From contig CALFYH010000114.1 in the NCBI GenBank assembly GCA_937952155.1, forward strand, positions 1-18,512: 18,512 nt of DNA, read 5' to 3'. This stretch comes from an uncultured Saprospiraceae bacterium. GTDB taxonomy: Bacteria > Bacteroidota > Bacteroidia > Chitinophagales > Saprospiraceae. The notes below the pieces were generated by a model. The model was not told where the DNA came from. It worked only from the letters and a program-made list of their open reading frames with translations, and did not search any database. Position numbers and translations under genes: made by a program. This document shows positions 1 through 8,007 of the stretch, in pieces. Numbering within the stretch: position 1 is the stretch's first letter; every line of letters starts with the position of its first letter.

Positions 1-94
1 GAATATGAAAATTATTTAAAGTAGTTGGAGTTAGATATCGTTTAGCACTGTTTATTATATTTACTTTCATATAGCAAATTGCAAATAAAATGGC

Positions 95-124
95 AAAAAA
101 AAAAGCCCCACTTGTTGGTGGAGC
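95..124 (-). terminator. Rho-independent terminator of rplY
   Basis: Read on the minus strand, a 7-bp stem (GCTCCAC with GTGGGGC, one G-T pair) closes a 6-base loop and is followed directly by ten T residues. It lies 31 bases past the rplY stop codon, so it is the natural end of that transcript. Confidence 0.9.
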
Positions 125-154
125 TCTTCTGTATCGTTCGTATAAAATGAATTA

Positions 155-763
155 TTACTTCTTCTTCTTTGCGCCTTTTTCGTTTTCTTTGGCTGCCAAA
201 GCTGCTGCTGCTTTCAATGCTCTTGGGATTTCAATCAATGCCACAGGAGTAGCAGGATTGTTGATGATTTCCACACCATTAGGTATGATTACTTCTCTTA
301 CTCTCAATGCCTGACCAAGCTCAAGTTTAGAAATATCTGCTTTCAATTCATCCACCAAAAACTCTGGTGTAGTTTTGATTTTGATTTTTCTTAATTGCTG
401 GATCAATTTACCACCAACTTTAACACCTGGAGATACACCTTTGAATCTCAAAGGAATTTCAACTTTGATAGGTGTTTTATCTATCAGTCTCAGAAAGTCA
501 ATATGCAAAATCTGATCTGTTACTGGATGAAACTGCACTGATTTGAGGATAGCTTTATAATGTTTGCCATCAATCTCTAAATCTGCAATCTTAAAATCTG
601 GTGTGTATATCAAATGTTTTACAGCAGCAGGAGTCACAGTAAAATGAATTACATCATTTCCACCGTACATTACAGCTGGTATATTACCATTATTTCTATC
701 TACTTTCGAACCTTTTTTACCAAACTCTGATCTGGTATTTCCTTGAATTTCTACTGATGTCAT
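155..763 (-). CDS. rplY: 50S ribosomal protein L25 (general stress protein Ctc type)
   Basis: This is the ribosomal protein that binds 5S rRNA in the large subunit. The 202-residue length is that of the long Ctc form, not the roughly 95-residue E. coli form. The N-terminal L25 domain (about residues 1-90) starts MTSVEIQG, with the family segment IPAVMYGG near residues 28-35. The C-terminal TL5-like beta domain (about 95-185) contains the GVSPGVKVGGKL segment. The tail is alanine- and lysine-rich and ends in four lysines, as is usual for RNA-binding ribosomal proteins. The gene has its own TAnnTTTG-type promoter element 36 bases upstream of the start and a strong terminator downstream, so it appears to be transcribed alone. 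The family call is secure. Confidence 0.95.
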   Translation of the reverse strand: MTSVEIQGNTRSEFGKKGSKVDRNNGNIPAVMYGGNDVIHFTVTPAAVKHLIYTPDFKIADLEIDGKHYKAILKSVQFHPVTDQILHIDFLRLIDKTPIKVEIPLRFKGVSPGVKVGGKLIQQLRKIKIKTTPEFLVDELKADISKLELGQALRVREVIIPNGVEIINNPATPVALIEIPRALKAAAALAAKENEKGAKKKK

Positions 764-798
764 GTCTAAAATTAATTAGCGTTATTTCTAAAGAGCCG

Positions 799-806
799 CA
801 AAGATA
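799..806 (-). promoter_or_regulatory. Bacteroidota -7 promoter element of rplY (TATCTTTG)
   Basis: On the minus strand TATCTTTG matches the Bacteroidota sigma-A -7 consensus TAnnTTTG exactly, 36 bases before the rplY start codon. I see no good TTTG -33 element at the expected distance. The element and the 13 bases after it match the tRNA-Asp promoter region (from 6270) at 19 of 21 positions. Confidence 0.65.
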
Positions 807-869
807 AGGCTTTCAGTTATTTATTGTATATTTAAAAGCATTTTTTTATGCTGAATTTTCAATTTTACT

Positions 870-2201
870 TCATTTCTCTATTATTAAGCCAGAACTTGCT
901 CTAGATTTTTTGAAATAGAAGAATACAGGAACACCTATCAACAAGATGATCACACCAATCCAAGACTCAGGATTAAGCTCTACCAGAGTGTTTAGCACAA
1001 AAGCAATAGTGACAATCAAATATATAATCGGAATCCAAGGATACAATTTGAGTTTATAACCACTATTGGGTATTTTCCTTTGTCTGAATATAAATATGGT
1101 ACTCGTAGCAAGTGCCATAAAAACGATATCCATGAATGTGACAAAGATGATAATTCTAGAAAAAGATCCCCAAATCAATATGAGCAAACTTGCCCATGCA
1201 GCCTGAAAAAGCATGGCTTTGTATGGTGTTTGAAATCTTGGCGATACATCGGCCAAAAAATTAAAAAAAATGCCATCTTTTGCCATAGCATAATAAATGC
1301 GTGGGGCAGACATCGTGTAAATAGCTATAGTACCGAATATAGAAATGCTGATAATGATCGAAACCATTTTGCCACCATGCAGATATACGGCTGCCAAGGC
1401 ATCACCAGCTACACGTTCACTTGTGGACATTACTTCAGTAGGAAGTAGGATCATGTATGAAATGATAATCAATACATAGACTACAGTGACTGTGATGGTG
1501 GAAAAAAACAAAGCTTTTGGCACGGTAGTTTGGGGATTGATCGCTTCGCCTGAAAGATAAGTGGCATGGTGCCATCCACCCATTGACCAAAACACACCTG
1601 TAAAGGCAAGTAGCATATTGGTCATTAGATTATTGGGAATATCAGCGGATAAATCAAGCTGGATGCTGTGTTGTACATTGGGCAAGTAAGTAAATCCAAC
1701 AATGATGATCATCACAATAGCCATGAGTTTTAATCCTGTAAAGAGAGATGATAATTGTTGGCTTGTGTTGACGCCAAAAATATTGACAACAGTCAAAAGC
1801 CATATGGTGCCAATTGCTATCATGGATTTTTCAGTATCATCTACAGGTAAGAAAAATTTCAAAAAATCTGCCAGTGCCAATCCAAGCGCTGCCAAAGCCC
1901 CAGTATTCACAATCAAAAGTATAATCCAACCATACAGAAAACCAGCCATATCACCATAGGCATGCTTCAAATATACATAAACGCCGCCTTCTTTCGGATA
2001 CGTGGCGCCTAGTTCTGAAAATGTCAAAGCACCCAAAAATGCTACAAGTCCACCAATAATCCAGGTAAGTAAGACATATCCATGATGCGGCAAAGTTCCT
2101 AAAGTATCAGCTGGCGTCACAAAGATACCAGAACCGATACAAGCACCAATTGCTATCATCGTAAGACCTCGTGTGTTGAGTACTTTTTTTAATTCAGTCA
2201 T
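870..2201 (-). CDS. APC-family amino acid permease (LAT/SteT-like)
   Basis: This is an inner-membrane secondary transporter of the amino acid-polyamine-organocation superfamily. The 443 residues contain about 12 hydrophobic segments. The first is interrupted by the substrate-binding loop GSGIF (residues 23-27). A FSELGATYPKEGGVY segment near residues 61-75 is typical of transmembrane segment 2-3 of this family. Overall it resembles the LAT/SteT-like branch (serine/threonine or neutral amino acid exchange), but substrate cannot be read reliably from sequence. It is divergent from the aspartic protease gene at 2355. A weak -7-like element (TAACTTTA, one mismatch) lies on the minus strand at 2234-2241. 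It is unlikely to share a transcript with rplY, which has its own promoter in the 106-bp gap. Confidence 0.88.
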   Translation of the reverse strand: MTELKKVLNTRGLTMIAIGACIGSGIFVTPADTLGTLPHHGYVLLTWIIGGLVAFLGALTFSELGATYPKEGGVYVYLKHAYGDMAGFLYGWIILLIVNTGALAALGLALADFLKFFLPVDDTEKSMIAIGTIWLLTVVNIFGVNTSQQLSSLFTGLKLMAIVMIIIVGFTYLPNVQHSIQLDLSADIPNNLMTNMLLAFTGVFWSMGGWHHATYLSGEAINPQTTVPKALFFSTITVTVVYVLIIISYMILLPTEVMSTSERVAGDALAAVYLHGGKMVSIIISISIFGTIAIYTMSAPRIYYAMAKDGIFFNFLADVSPRFQTPYKAMLFQAAWASLLILIWGSFSRIIIFVTFMDIVFMALATSTIFIFRQRKIPNSGYKLKLYPWIPIIYLIVTIAFVLNTLVELNPESWIGVIILLIGVPVFFYFKKSRASSGLIIEK

Positions 2202-2354
2202 ATTGAAAAATCAGTTTTTGTATAAAAATCTCATAAAGTTAATCGTACTTCGAAAAAAAATGTTATTATTGATATTTAATTTGACCATTTGATACAATTT
2301 GTTTTTGTACATATTTTAGCGGTCGTACGCCAATCCATACTTTGTTCATTTATA

Positions 2355-3581
2355 ATGGCAATCTTGGTTCTTTTTTCGTTTGAACTGAAGGGACAGTTTA
2401 CCACCTATCATGAAAATGGCAATGGAGATAAAGTAGAGATACCTTTTGAGTACATCAATGGATTTATCGTTGTAGATATCATTTTCGAAAAAGTACTGCC
2501 ACTCAAATTTATCCTCGATACCGGTGCTGAAAATACGATATTATTGAAACGAACTTATACAGATTTGCTCAAAACTCCATGTAAAAAGAGAATAAAATTG
2601 ATGGGTTCAGATCTAAGCAAAGAAGTCTATGCCACGATTTGTAATAGCACCTTCATCCAAATGATCAATCTACAGCCTGTGAGACATAATGTTATCGTTT
2701 TAGAAGAAGACTTTTTGTATTTGGAAGAATATACTGGTACTAAGATAGATGGTATATTGGGTGTATCTTTTTTTAGAGATATGGTGGTGAAATTGGATTA
2801 TAAGATGAAGATTTTGACCTTGTATAGGCCAGAAAAATTTTCAGCAAAAAGATTTAAAGATTATCAGGTATTTGATATCGAATTGCACCACCACAAACCA
2901 TTTCTAAACTGCATAACAGAAGTAAATCAAGGCGAGCCTTTGCAGACCAAGCTACTTTTGGATACTGGTGCGGGACTTTCGGCATTATTCCACGATAACA
3001 CAGATTCATTGATGAAGCTCAAGAATTTTATGATCAAAGGTAATTTGGGCAAGGGATTAGGTGGTAATATCGAAGGATACATGGGCAAAATCCATCGTTT
3101 GCAATTGGGCGACATTCATTTCGAAAATATGATAAGTAGTTTTCAAGCTCTAAATGAAGAAGTGCTCAAAGAAGAGAAAGTAGTCCGCAATGGCCTTTTG
3201 GGCAATATGTTTTTGGAGCGTTTTCATGTCATTTTTGACTTTAGCGGGAAGAAATTGTACCTAAAACCTATGAAAAATTACAATAAAGAATTTGAGTTTG
3301 ATAAAAGTGGATTGACTGTTTTTGCTTATGGTGAAAATCTGGACAAATTCTACATAAAATATGTCATCGAAAATTCATCAGGAGAGACTGCAGGCTTATT
3401 ACCCGGTGATATCATCCTAAAGATTGGATGCTTTTCTTATAGATGGTATGATCTAAAAAAAGTCAATAAAATATTGAGTGGAAAGACTGGCAAAGTTATA
3501 AAACTAAGGATCAAACGTGGCAATGAGATTTTGAACAAGGAAATAACTTTGAAGGAATTATTCCAAAATACAAAAACATAA
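2355..3581 (+). CDS. Two-lobed retropepsin-like aspartic protease with C-terminal PDZ domain
   Basis: This is a predicted exported aspartyl protease. The open frame begins at 2289 (430 codons). I prefer the start at 2355 because MAILVLFSF followed by ELKGQ looks like a short signal sequence, and because a possible promoter (TTTG at 2288-2291, TATTTTAG at 2312-2319) lies downstream of the first ATG. Numbering from the 2289 start, there are two retropepsin-like lobes. Each has an Asp-Thr-Gly-Ala active-site motif (D77 and D225) and a closing strand pair with a hydrophobic-Leu-Gly core (ILGVSFF near 156, LLGNMFL near 303). Residues about 341-425 form a PDZ domain with the carboxylate-loop-like segment AGLLPGDIILKI. 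With both aspartates in one chain it could be active as a monomer. Related 'aspartyl protease family' proteins with PDZ domains are common in Bacteroidota but their substrates are unknown. It converges with dapA. Confidence 0.82.
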   Translation: MAILVLFSFELKGQFTTYHENGNGDKVEIPFEYINGFIVVDIIFEKVLPLKFILDTGAENTILLKRTYTDLLKTPCKKRIKLMGSDLSKEVYATICNSTFIQMINLQPVRHNVIVLEEDFLYLEEYTGTKIDGILGVSFFRDMVVKLDYKMKILTLYRPEKFSAKRFKDYQVFDIELHHHKPFLNCITEVNQGEPLQTKLLLDTGAGLSALFHDNTDSLMKLKNFMIKGNLGKGLGGNIEGYMGKIHRLQLGDIHFENMISSFQALNEEVLKEEKVVRNGLLGNMFLERFHVIFDFSGKKLYLKPMKNYNKEFEFDKSGLTVFAYGENLDKFYIKYVIENSSGETAGLLPGDIILKIGCFSYRWYDLKKVNKILSGKTGKVIKLRIKRGNEILNKEITLKELFQNTKT

Positions 3582-3677
3582 GAAGACAGAAGGTATCCTT
3601 TTTGTCCTAATGTTTATGACCTAACATTGGCATTCAAGTTTATCAATAGGAGCAATAAATGAAGTTAAAATGTGTGA

Positions 3678-4577
3678 TTATAGATGCAAATCCGCTTTGA
3701 TTCTCAACAATTCTTCCTTCAACTTCGCATAATTTGGTGCTGAAAGTGGTGAAAGCGGCAATCTGACTTCATTTGTACAGAAACCCAAGACTTCCATGGC
3801 AGATTTGATACCTACAGGATTACCTTCGACATAGAGCCATTTATGGAGATCATAAGTCTTAAAGTTGAGTGTTCTGGCGGCATCGTAATCCTGATCGAGT
3901 GCAAAGTTTATCATCTGACTGAAGGCTTTAGGCAAGGCATTGGCCATTACCGAAATGACACCATCGCCACCTACGGCAGTCATAGCGAGTGCGACTTCAT
4001 CATCACCAGAGGTCACAATGAAGTGGTCAGGTTTGTTTTTGATAATTCTTGTGGTTTGGATCAAATCTCCAGAAGCTTCTTTGATACCTACAAAGTTTTT
4101 ACTTGCTTCGGCAAGCCTTACGGTGGTTTCCCATTCTATATTTGACCTTGTACGACCTGGTACATTATAGATTATTATAGGTACTGGGCTCACTTCAGCT
4201 AATGCCATGTAATGTCTGTAAATGCCTTCTTGTGATGGTTTGATATAGGCTGGACTTGATGATAAAATAGCTGCGACGCCGTCAAAATTATAATCTTTTA
4301 TCTTTTTGACAAGTTCTTTAGTATCATTGCCACCAAAATTTCCTGCTACGAGTGGTACTCTGTTATTGATATGTTTGATACAAAAATCTAGGATATCACG
4401 CGCTTCAGCTTCGTTTAATGTGGCTGTCTCACCGGTAGATCCCAAGGCAACGATGTAATTTACACCACCATTGATCACATGGTCTATAATATTTGCCAAA
4501 GCTGGATAATCTACCACATTCTCTTTGAATGGTGTGATAATGGCGACACCTGTACCTATAAATCGCTGGTCTTTCAT
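3678..4577 (-). CDS. dapA: 4-hydroxy-tetrahydrodipicolinate synthase
   Basis: This cytoplasmic TIM-barrel aldolase condenses pyruvate with aspartate semialdehyde, the first committed step of the diaminopimelate/lysine pathway. At 299 residues it has the normal family length. The Schiff-base lysine is K166 in GIKEASGD. The catalytic tyrosine is Y137 in IIYNVPGRT. The substrate-binding loop is GSTGET at 46-51. It is the last gene of a minus-strand operon, only 6 bases after the DUF6913-like gene and a short way from accA. No clear terminator is visible in the 96-bp convergent gap to the aspartic protease gene. Confidence 0.96.
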   Translation of the reverse strand: MKDQRFIGTGVAIITPFKENVVDYPALANIIDHVINGGVNYIVALGSTGETATLNEAEARDILDFCIKHINNRVPLVAGNFGGNDTKELVKKIKDYNFDGVAAILSSSPAYIKPSQEGIYRHYMALAEVSPVPIIIYNVPGRTRSNIEWETTVRLAEASKNFVGIKEASGDLIQTTRIIKNKPDHFIVTSGDDEVALAMTAVGGDGVISVMANALPKAFSQMINFALDQDYDAARTLNFKTYDLHKWLYVEGNPVGIKSAMEVLGFCTNEVRLPLSPLSAPNYAKLKEELLRIKADLHL

Positions 4578-4583
4578 TTTGTA

Positions 4584-5111
4584 TTATTTTATGGCAATTT
4601 TGTTGATCGCTTTAATGATTTTTTTTAACTGGTCGTCAGTGGTTTCATTTTCTGCGGAATCCACGGTGATATTAAAGTACTTTTCTGCGTGTTCGATTGA
4701 AGGACCTATCAAGAATTTGGACTGTGCATGTGCTACAATATACTCGAAATGTGGCAACATTTTTTTTGTCAAAATAATCATTAAGTCAAATTTATAATTG
4801 ATAAACTCTTCGATTTTTTCTCCAAATGGCTTTCCAGTCCAAGTGATATTTTTGAGATTGTATGCATTGTAATCTATATTGTCCAATGGCAACGCATTAT
4901 CAATAAAAGCCAATGACCTTACTTCTCTACTATTGTCACCTGAGATAGATTTTTTAAAATTGTGCACGATTTTCCTTTCATCATCCGACGTACCATCAAA
5001 AAGGATGCAGATCGATTGCAGTGGATTGACACCTTGCTGCTCATTAACATGATTACGAGCGTTTTGCTTAAAATCACGATAGAAAAACCATTGTTTTATT
5101 TTTTCAAACAT
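4584..5111 (-). CDS. Conserved Bacteroidota protein of unknown function (DUF6913-like)
   Basis: This 175-residue soluble protein has no signal peptide or membrane segment. It begins with a basic amphipathic stretch (MFEKIKQWFFYRDF). An alpha/beta-looking core follows (ICILFDGTSDDE near 34-45, DLMIILTKK near 110-118), with a lysine-rich end. I recall proteins of this kind beside dapA in Bacteroidota under the label DUF6913, but that assignment is from memory and not proven by a signature motif. It sits 11 bases after accA and 6 bases before dapA, so it is almost certainly co-transcribed and perhaps co-translated with them. No catalytic motif is recognisable, and I give no function. Confidence 0.75.
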   Translation of the reverse strand: MFEKIKQWFFYRDFKQNARNHVNEQQGVNPLQSICILFDGTSDDERKIVHNFKKSISGDNSREVRSLAFIDNALPLDNIDYNAYNLKNITWTGKPFGEKIEEFINYKFDLMIILTKKMLPHFEYIVAHAQSKFLIGPSIEHAEKYFNITVDSAENETTDDQLKKIIKAINKIAIK

Positions 5112-5122
5112 GCGCTATCAGA

Positions 5123-6079
5123 TTATTCGGCAATATCATATCTGCCCATCATACTGTATTTATTAATACGTTGTGTGATTCTTTCTTCGGGATCCATATT
5201 GACTAAGTTGGCCAGTTCACTTTTGATGTGAGATTTCAGAGTTTTAGCCATTTTTTCAGGGTCTGTATGTGCACCACCTAATGGTTCTTTTACGATGTCA
5301 TCGATGAGTCCAAACTCCAGCATATGATCGGGCGTGAGTTTGAGTGCTTCGGCAGCTATCTCTTTGTAATCCCACGATCTCCAAAGTATAGATGAGCACG
5401 ACTCAGGCGATATGACGGTGTACCATGTATTTTCAAGCATGAAAACTTTATCACCCAGACCTATTCCTAATGCACCACCAGATGCACCTTCACCTATTAT
5501 ATAGCACAAAATAGGAACGCGCAACTGAGCCATTTCAAAAAGGTTTCGGGCTATCGCCTCAGCTTGTCCGCGTTCTTCAGCTTCAAGTCCTGGGAATGCA
5601 CCAGGCGTATCTATCAGACTGATAACGGGTATATTAAATCTTTCCGCCATTTTCATAAGTCTCAAGGCCTTTCGATATCCATCGGGATTTGCCATACCGA
5701 AATTTCGATATTGTCTCATCTTGGTGTTTACACCTTTTTGGTGGCCGATGATCATGACGCTCTGATTGTCTATCTTGGCTAGTCCGCCTATGATGGCTTT
5801 ATCATCATTAAAGTATCTGTCACCGTGCAACTCAGTAAATCTACGAGTCATCTGCTCGATGTAGAACAAAGAATATGGCCGCTCAGGATGTCTCGAAAGC
5901 TGTACACGTTGCCATCCAGTCAGATTAGCGTATATATCCTTTTTGGTATGTTGGATTTTTTTTTCGAGTTCTTTGATATTTTCGGAGACATCAATGATGC
6001 CTTCTTCGCCGACCTGCTTTATTTTTTCTAACTGCTCGTAGAGGTTTTCAAGCGGTTTTTCGAAATCTAGGAAGACCAT
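5123..6079 (-). CDS. accA: Acetyl-CoA carboxylase carboxyltransferase subunit alpha
   Basis: This is the alpha half of the carboxyltransferase that moves CO2 from carboxybiotin to acetyl-CoA to make malonyl-CoA, the first step of fatty acid synthesis. It works in a complex with AccD, which is not in this window. At 318 residues it has the usual family length. Diagnostic segments are LSRHPERPYSLFYI near 61-74, the crotonase-like oxyanion region GGALGIGLGD, and the family block ISPESCSSILWRSWDYKEIA. The N-terminal coiled helix pair (FEKPLENLYEQLEKIK) is also typical. It leads the operon accA - DUF6913-like - dapA. A TAATTTTG element on the minus strand at 6171-6178 could be its promoter -7 box. 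Confidence 0.97.
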   Translation of the reverse strand: MVFLDFEKPLENLYEQLEKIKQVGEEGIIDVSENIKELEKKIQHTKKDIYANLTGWQRVQLSRHPERPYSLFYIEQMTRRFTELHGDRYFNDDKAIIGGLAKIDNQSVMIIGHQKGVNTKMRQYRNFGMANPDGYRKALRLMKMAERFNIPVISLIDTPGAFPGLEAEERGQAEAIARNLFEMAQLRVPILCYIIGEGASGGALGIGLGDKVFMLENTWYTVISPESCSSILWRSWDYKEIAAEALKLTPDHMLEFGLIDDIVKEPLGGAHTDPEKMAKTLKSHIKSELANLVNMDPEERITQRINKYSMMGRYDIAE

Positions 6080-6170
6080 ATCAGGTGTTTAAGGTTTTGG
6101 AAATAAAAAGTTCTATCCATCGCAGGCAGCAAAATCTAAGGATTCAAGGCTGTGTACTTTGATGAATGTG

Positions 6171-6178
6171 CAAAATTA
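6171..6178 (-). promoter_or_regulatory. Candidate -7 promoter element for the accA operon (TAATTTTG)
   Basis: On the minus strand TAATTTTG fits the Bacteroidota TAnnTTTG consensus and lies about 90 bases before the accA start. No convincing TTTG -33 element is seen at the right spacing, so the call rests on the -7 box and position alone. Confidence 0.4.
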
Positions 6179-6247
6179 AGTATAGACTTTGAAAAAGACC
6201 TATAAATGGGTGAATAAAAAAAATTAAAATATTTTTGCTGAAACAAT

Positions 6248-6277
6248 TTTGAGAATTAAAAAGTATCTATATCTTTG
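6248..6277 (+). promoter_or_regulatory. Bacteroidota promoter of tRNA-Asp (TTTG -33, TATCTTTG -7)
   Basis: TTTG at 6248-6251 and TATCTTTG at 6270-6277 are separated by 18 bases, close to the 19-base spacing of the Bacteroidota housekeeping promoter (TTTG, TAnnTTTG). The tRNA begins 27 bases after the -7 box, which leaves a short leader for 5' processing. Confidence 0.8.
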
Positions 6278-6304
6278 CGTCGCTTTAGAAGAAAAGCACC
6301 AAAA

Positions 6305-6378
6305 GGATTGGTAGTTCAGCTGGTTAGAATACATGCCTGTCACGCATGGGGTCGCGGGTTCGAGTCCCGTCCAGTCCG
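6305..6378 (+). tRNA. tRNA-Asp (anticodon GTC)
   Basis: A complete cloverleaf of 74 bases. The 7-bp acceptor stem pairs GGATTGG with CCAGTCC (one T-G pair). The anticodon stem pairs CATGC with GCATG around the loop CTGTCAC, with anticodon GTC at 6339-6341. The T stem pairs GCGGG with CCCGT around TTCGAGT. The discriminator is G at 6378, as expected for tRNA-Asp. The next bases are CAA, so the 3' CCA is not encoded and must be added by the nucleotidyltransferase. It is a single-gene unit with its own promoter and terminator. Confidence 0.98.
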
Positions 6379-6380
6379 CA

Positions 6381-6424
6381 AAAACCCTTGGTAATCAATT
6401 GATTATCAAGGGTTTTGTTTTTTT
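6381..6424 (+). terminator. Intrinsic terminator of tRNA-Asp
   Basis: Positions 6381-6416 form a 36-base near-perfect palindrome. AAAACCCTTG pairs with CAAGGGTTTT, then one G-T pair, then TAATCAA with TTGATTA. It is followed by GTTTTTTTT-like sequence. It starts only two bases after the tRNA 3' end. The A-rich 5' side means it could also act on transcripts from the minus strand. Confidence 0.88.
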
Positions 6425-6614
6425 GTGCTTAATTTAAATGGTCATAGGTGAGGATTGGCTGCATTTTTATATTTTGAAAAATACTTTTTAAGACCAAAAT
6501 TGACACCCTAAATCATAAATACTTAGAAAATTTTACATGAATATCACCTTTAATTAAGCTAATAGGATTACATCATTTGAATTATTACTTTTATAGTATC
6601 CTTTGCATCATTGT

Positions 6615-7073
6615 TTAATTTTTAAATAATATATATCCATTCAGTGAAGTAGCAATCAAAAGCCAAACAAAATATGGTAGCAAAAATGCGGACTTAGCCT
6701 TCAAAATTGGCCAAAAACTGAACAACAAGTATCCTACCAAAAGTGTCAAAATTGAAATGACTACTAAACCAGCTGTGACATGGTGGAAATAGAAAAATAT
6801 GGGATTCCAGCCTACATTTAATATCCATTGCAGTGTAAATAATCCGATGATAAGCTTTTTGTTTTCACTATTAGACCATAGATGAACCATATAAAAAGAA
6901 AAGCAAATCATGATGGTAGTCCATGCAAAACCAAATACCCAACCTGGTGGTGTCCAAGGCGCTTTATTGAGGGAAAGATACCAATCGGCTCGTACTGCTT
7001 TACCTGTGAAAAATCCACCGTTGGCAAGTGCTCCAAAATTCAACAACAAAAAAATTACGATTCTAGCTAACAT
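6615..7073 (-). CDS. tspO: TspO/MBR-family membrane protein
   Basis: A small integral membrane protein of the translocator protein family, which binds porphyrins and tryptophan-derived ligands and is linked to stress and tetrapyrrole handling. I start at 7073 (MLARIVIF, 152 residues, normal family length). The open frame extends to 7124, but the added residues are polar and not family-like. The hallmark stretch reads APWTPPGWVFGFAW, with tryptophan and proline at the end of transmembrane helix 1 and into helix 2. About five hydrophobic helices are visible, rich in W, F and Y (for example LQWILNVGWNPIFFYF). It stands alone on the minus strand between the tRNA terminator and a long gene-free stretch. 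The substrate is unknown. Confidence 0.92.
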   Translation of the reverse strand: MLARIVIFLLLNFGALANGGFFTGKAVRADWYLSLNKAPWTPPGWVFGFAWTTIMICFSFYMVHLWSNSENKKLIIGLFTLQWILNVGWNPIFFYFHHVTAGLVVISILTLLVGYLLFSFWPILKAKSAFLLPYFVWLLIATSLNGYILFKN

Positions 7074-7124
7074 GTATTTATACTTTTTCAAATTTAAAAA
7101 TGGTGATAATCCTTTGATATACAA

Positions 7125-7500
7125 AACCTAGTGATATATCCAAATGCCAAAATTAGCCTGTGCTTTTAGCCACCTAACGATTGAGATATCATTTCACCCA
7201 CAAGAATTATTGCATCAATTGATGACAAATATACGCCTAGTATTGGATATGATGGTTTGTTTTTGATGGAAGCATTGCTAAACGTTTTTATACCTTGATT
7301 TTATTTATTAGAATTTGTTGGTACCAAAAACATAAAACACTTTGAATCATGGTTAACTATAACTATACAAAAGCCACTCAACTTATTCTGTCGCATGGCT
7401 TTCGGTTATGTTTTCCATTTCTCATCAAACGTAGTTGAAAATTATGCCCAGCTGAGAGTTTAATATTTAATTATGGGTGAGATTAGGATTATTATTAATA
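7125..7500. other. Gene-free AT-rich intergenic stretch
   Basis: This is the first part of an 883-base interval between tspO and the protease-nuclease gene. I find no open frame of useful length, RNA structure or clear repeat on either strand. Short runs of plausible codons on the minus strand are broken by many stops. It may simply be decayed sequence. Confidence 0.5.
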
Positions 7501-7800
7501 ACAATTTTTATTTGTACTTTCAACAGTATCTATTAATAAACCCAATTCTTCTTTTGGTGGGTGGAAGTACACCTTTATGCTCTTTTGTTCGTGTCTTTGA
7601 ATCTCCACATATGATGGAAACATAGGAAGTCATCACTTTTGCTGTTTACCTTGCCGACCAATGTTTTGTTAGGTAGTCTACTTATCGAGTGATTTCTTTC
7701 CTTCGATTGCTGCTAATCGCTTTACCAGTCGCTCATCTTTAAACTCAAAAAAGTAGGCATTAGTTCGTCGGTCCAATTGATTCTTATATAGACATCAATA
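7501..7800 (-). pseudogene. Possible remnant of a decayed coding sequence
   Basis: Read on the minus strand from about 7797, one frame gives a protein-like run (residues such as RRTNAYFFEFKDERLVKRL). It meets four stops within about 20 codons around 7634-7680, then reopens as another protein-like run (KVYFHPPKEELG). A second frame gives a run ending at a stop at 7575-7577, containing LPNKTLVGKVNSKSDDFLCF. The mixture suggests an old gene with indels and stops. I do not recognise the family. A transposase or other mobile gene is possible but unproven, and chance cannot be excluded. Confidence 0.25.
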
Positions 7801-7956
7801 ATTCTAATATAATGCCAATAAAATATGAATATAATTGGTAGATCATATACCTTTAGTTATATTTAATAATTCTGAATTGGCGTAAAATATAGTTTTATTA
7901 TTCTGTATTGTTAAGCTTATAACAAAAGTTATATTTTAAATTGTGTTTAAGTCAAA

Positions 7957-7964
7957 TAATTTTG
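7957..7964 (+). promoter_or_regulatory. Candidate -7 promoter element for the protease-nuclease gene (TAATTTTG)
   Basis: TAATTTTG fits the TAnnTTTG consensus and sits 43 bases before the ATG at 8008. The upstream region is very AT-rich and no clean TTTG is found at 19 bases, so this is only moderately supported. Confidence 0.4.
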
Positions 7965-8007
7965 TGCTATAAAATTTTGTAGTATTAATTTTAAACTCTT
8001 TTAGGTT

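Noticed and set aside
90..314. 74-codon plus-strand frame starting with MAKKK
   Set aside because: It crosses the rplY terminator hairpin and then runs antisense to rplY. The lysines come from the A-tract of the terminator.
1080..1448. 122-codon plus-strand frame inside the permease gene
   Set aside because: It is antisense to a well-supported membrane transporter, and its composition is what the complement of hydrophobic codons would give.
3582..3677. Possible bidirectional terminator between the aspartic protease gene and dapA
   Set aside because: CCTAATG and CTAACATTGG pair only imperfectly and no T run follows, so I do not call a terminator.
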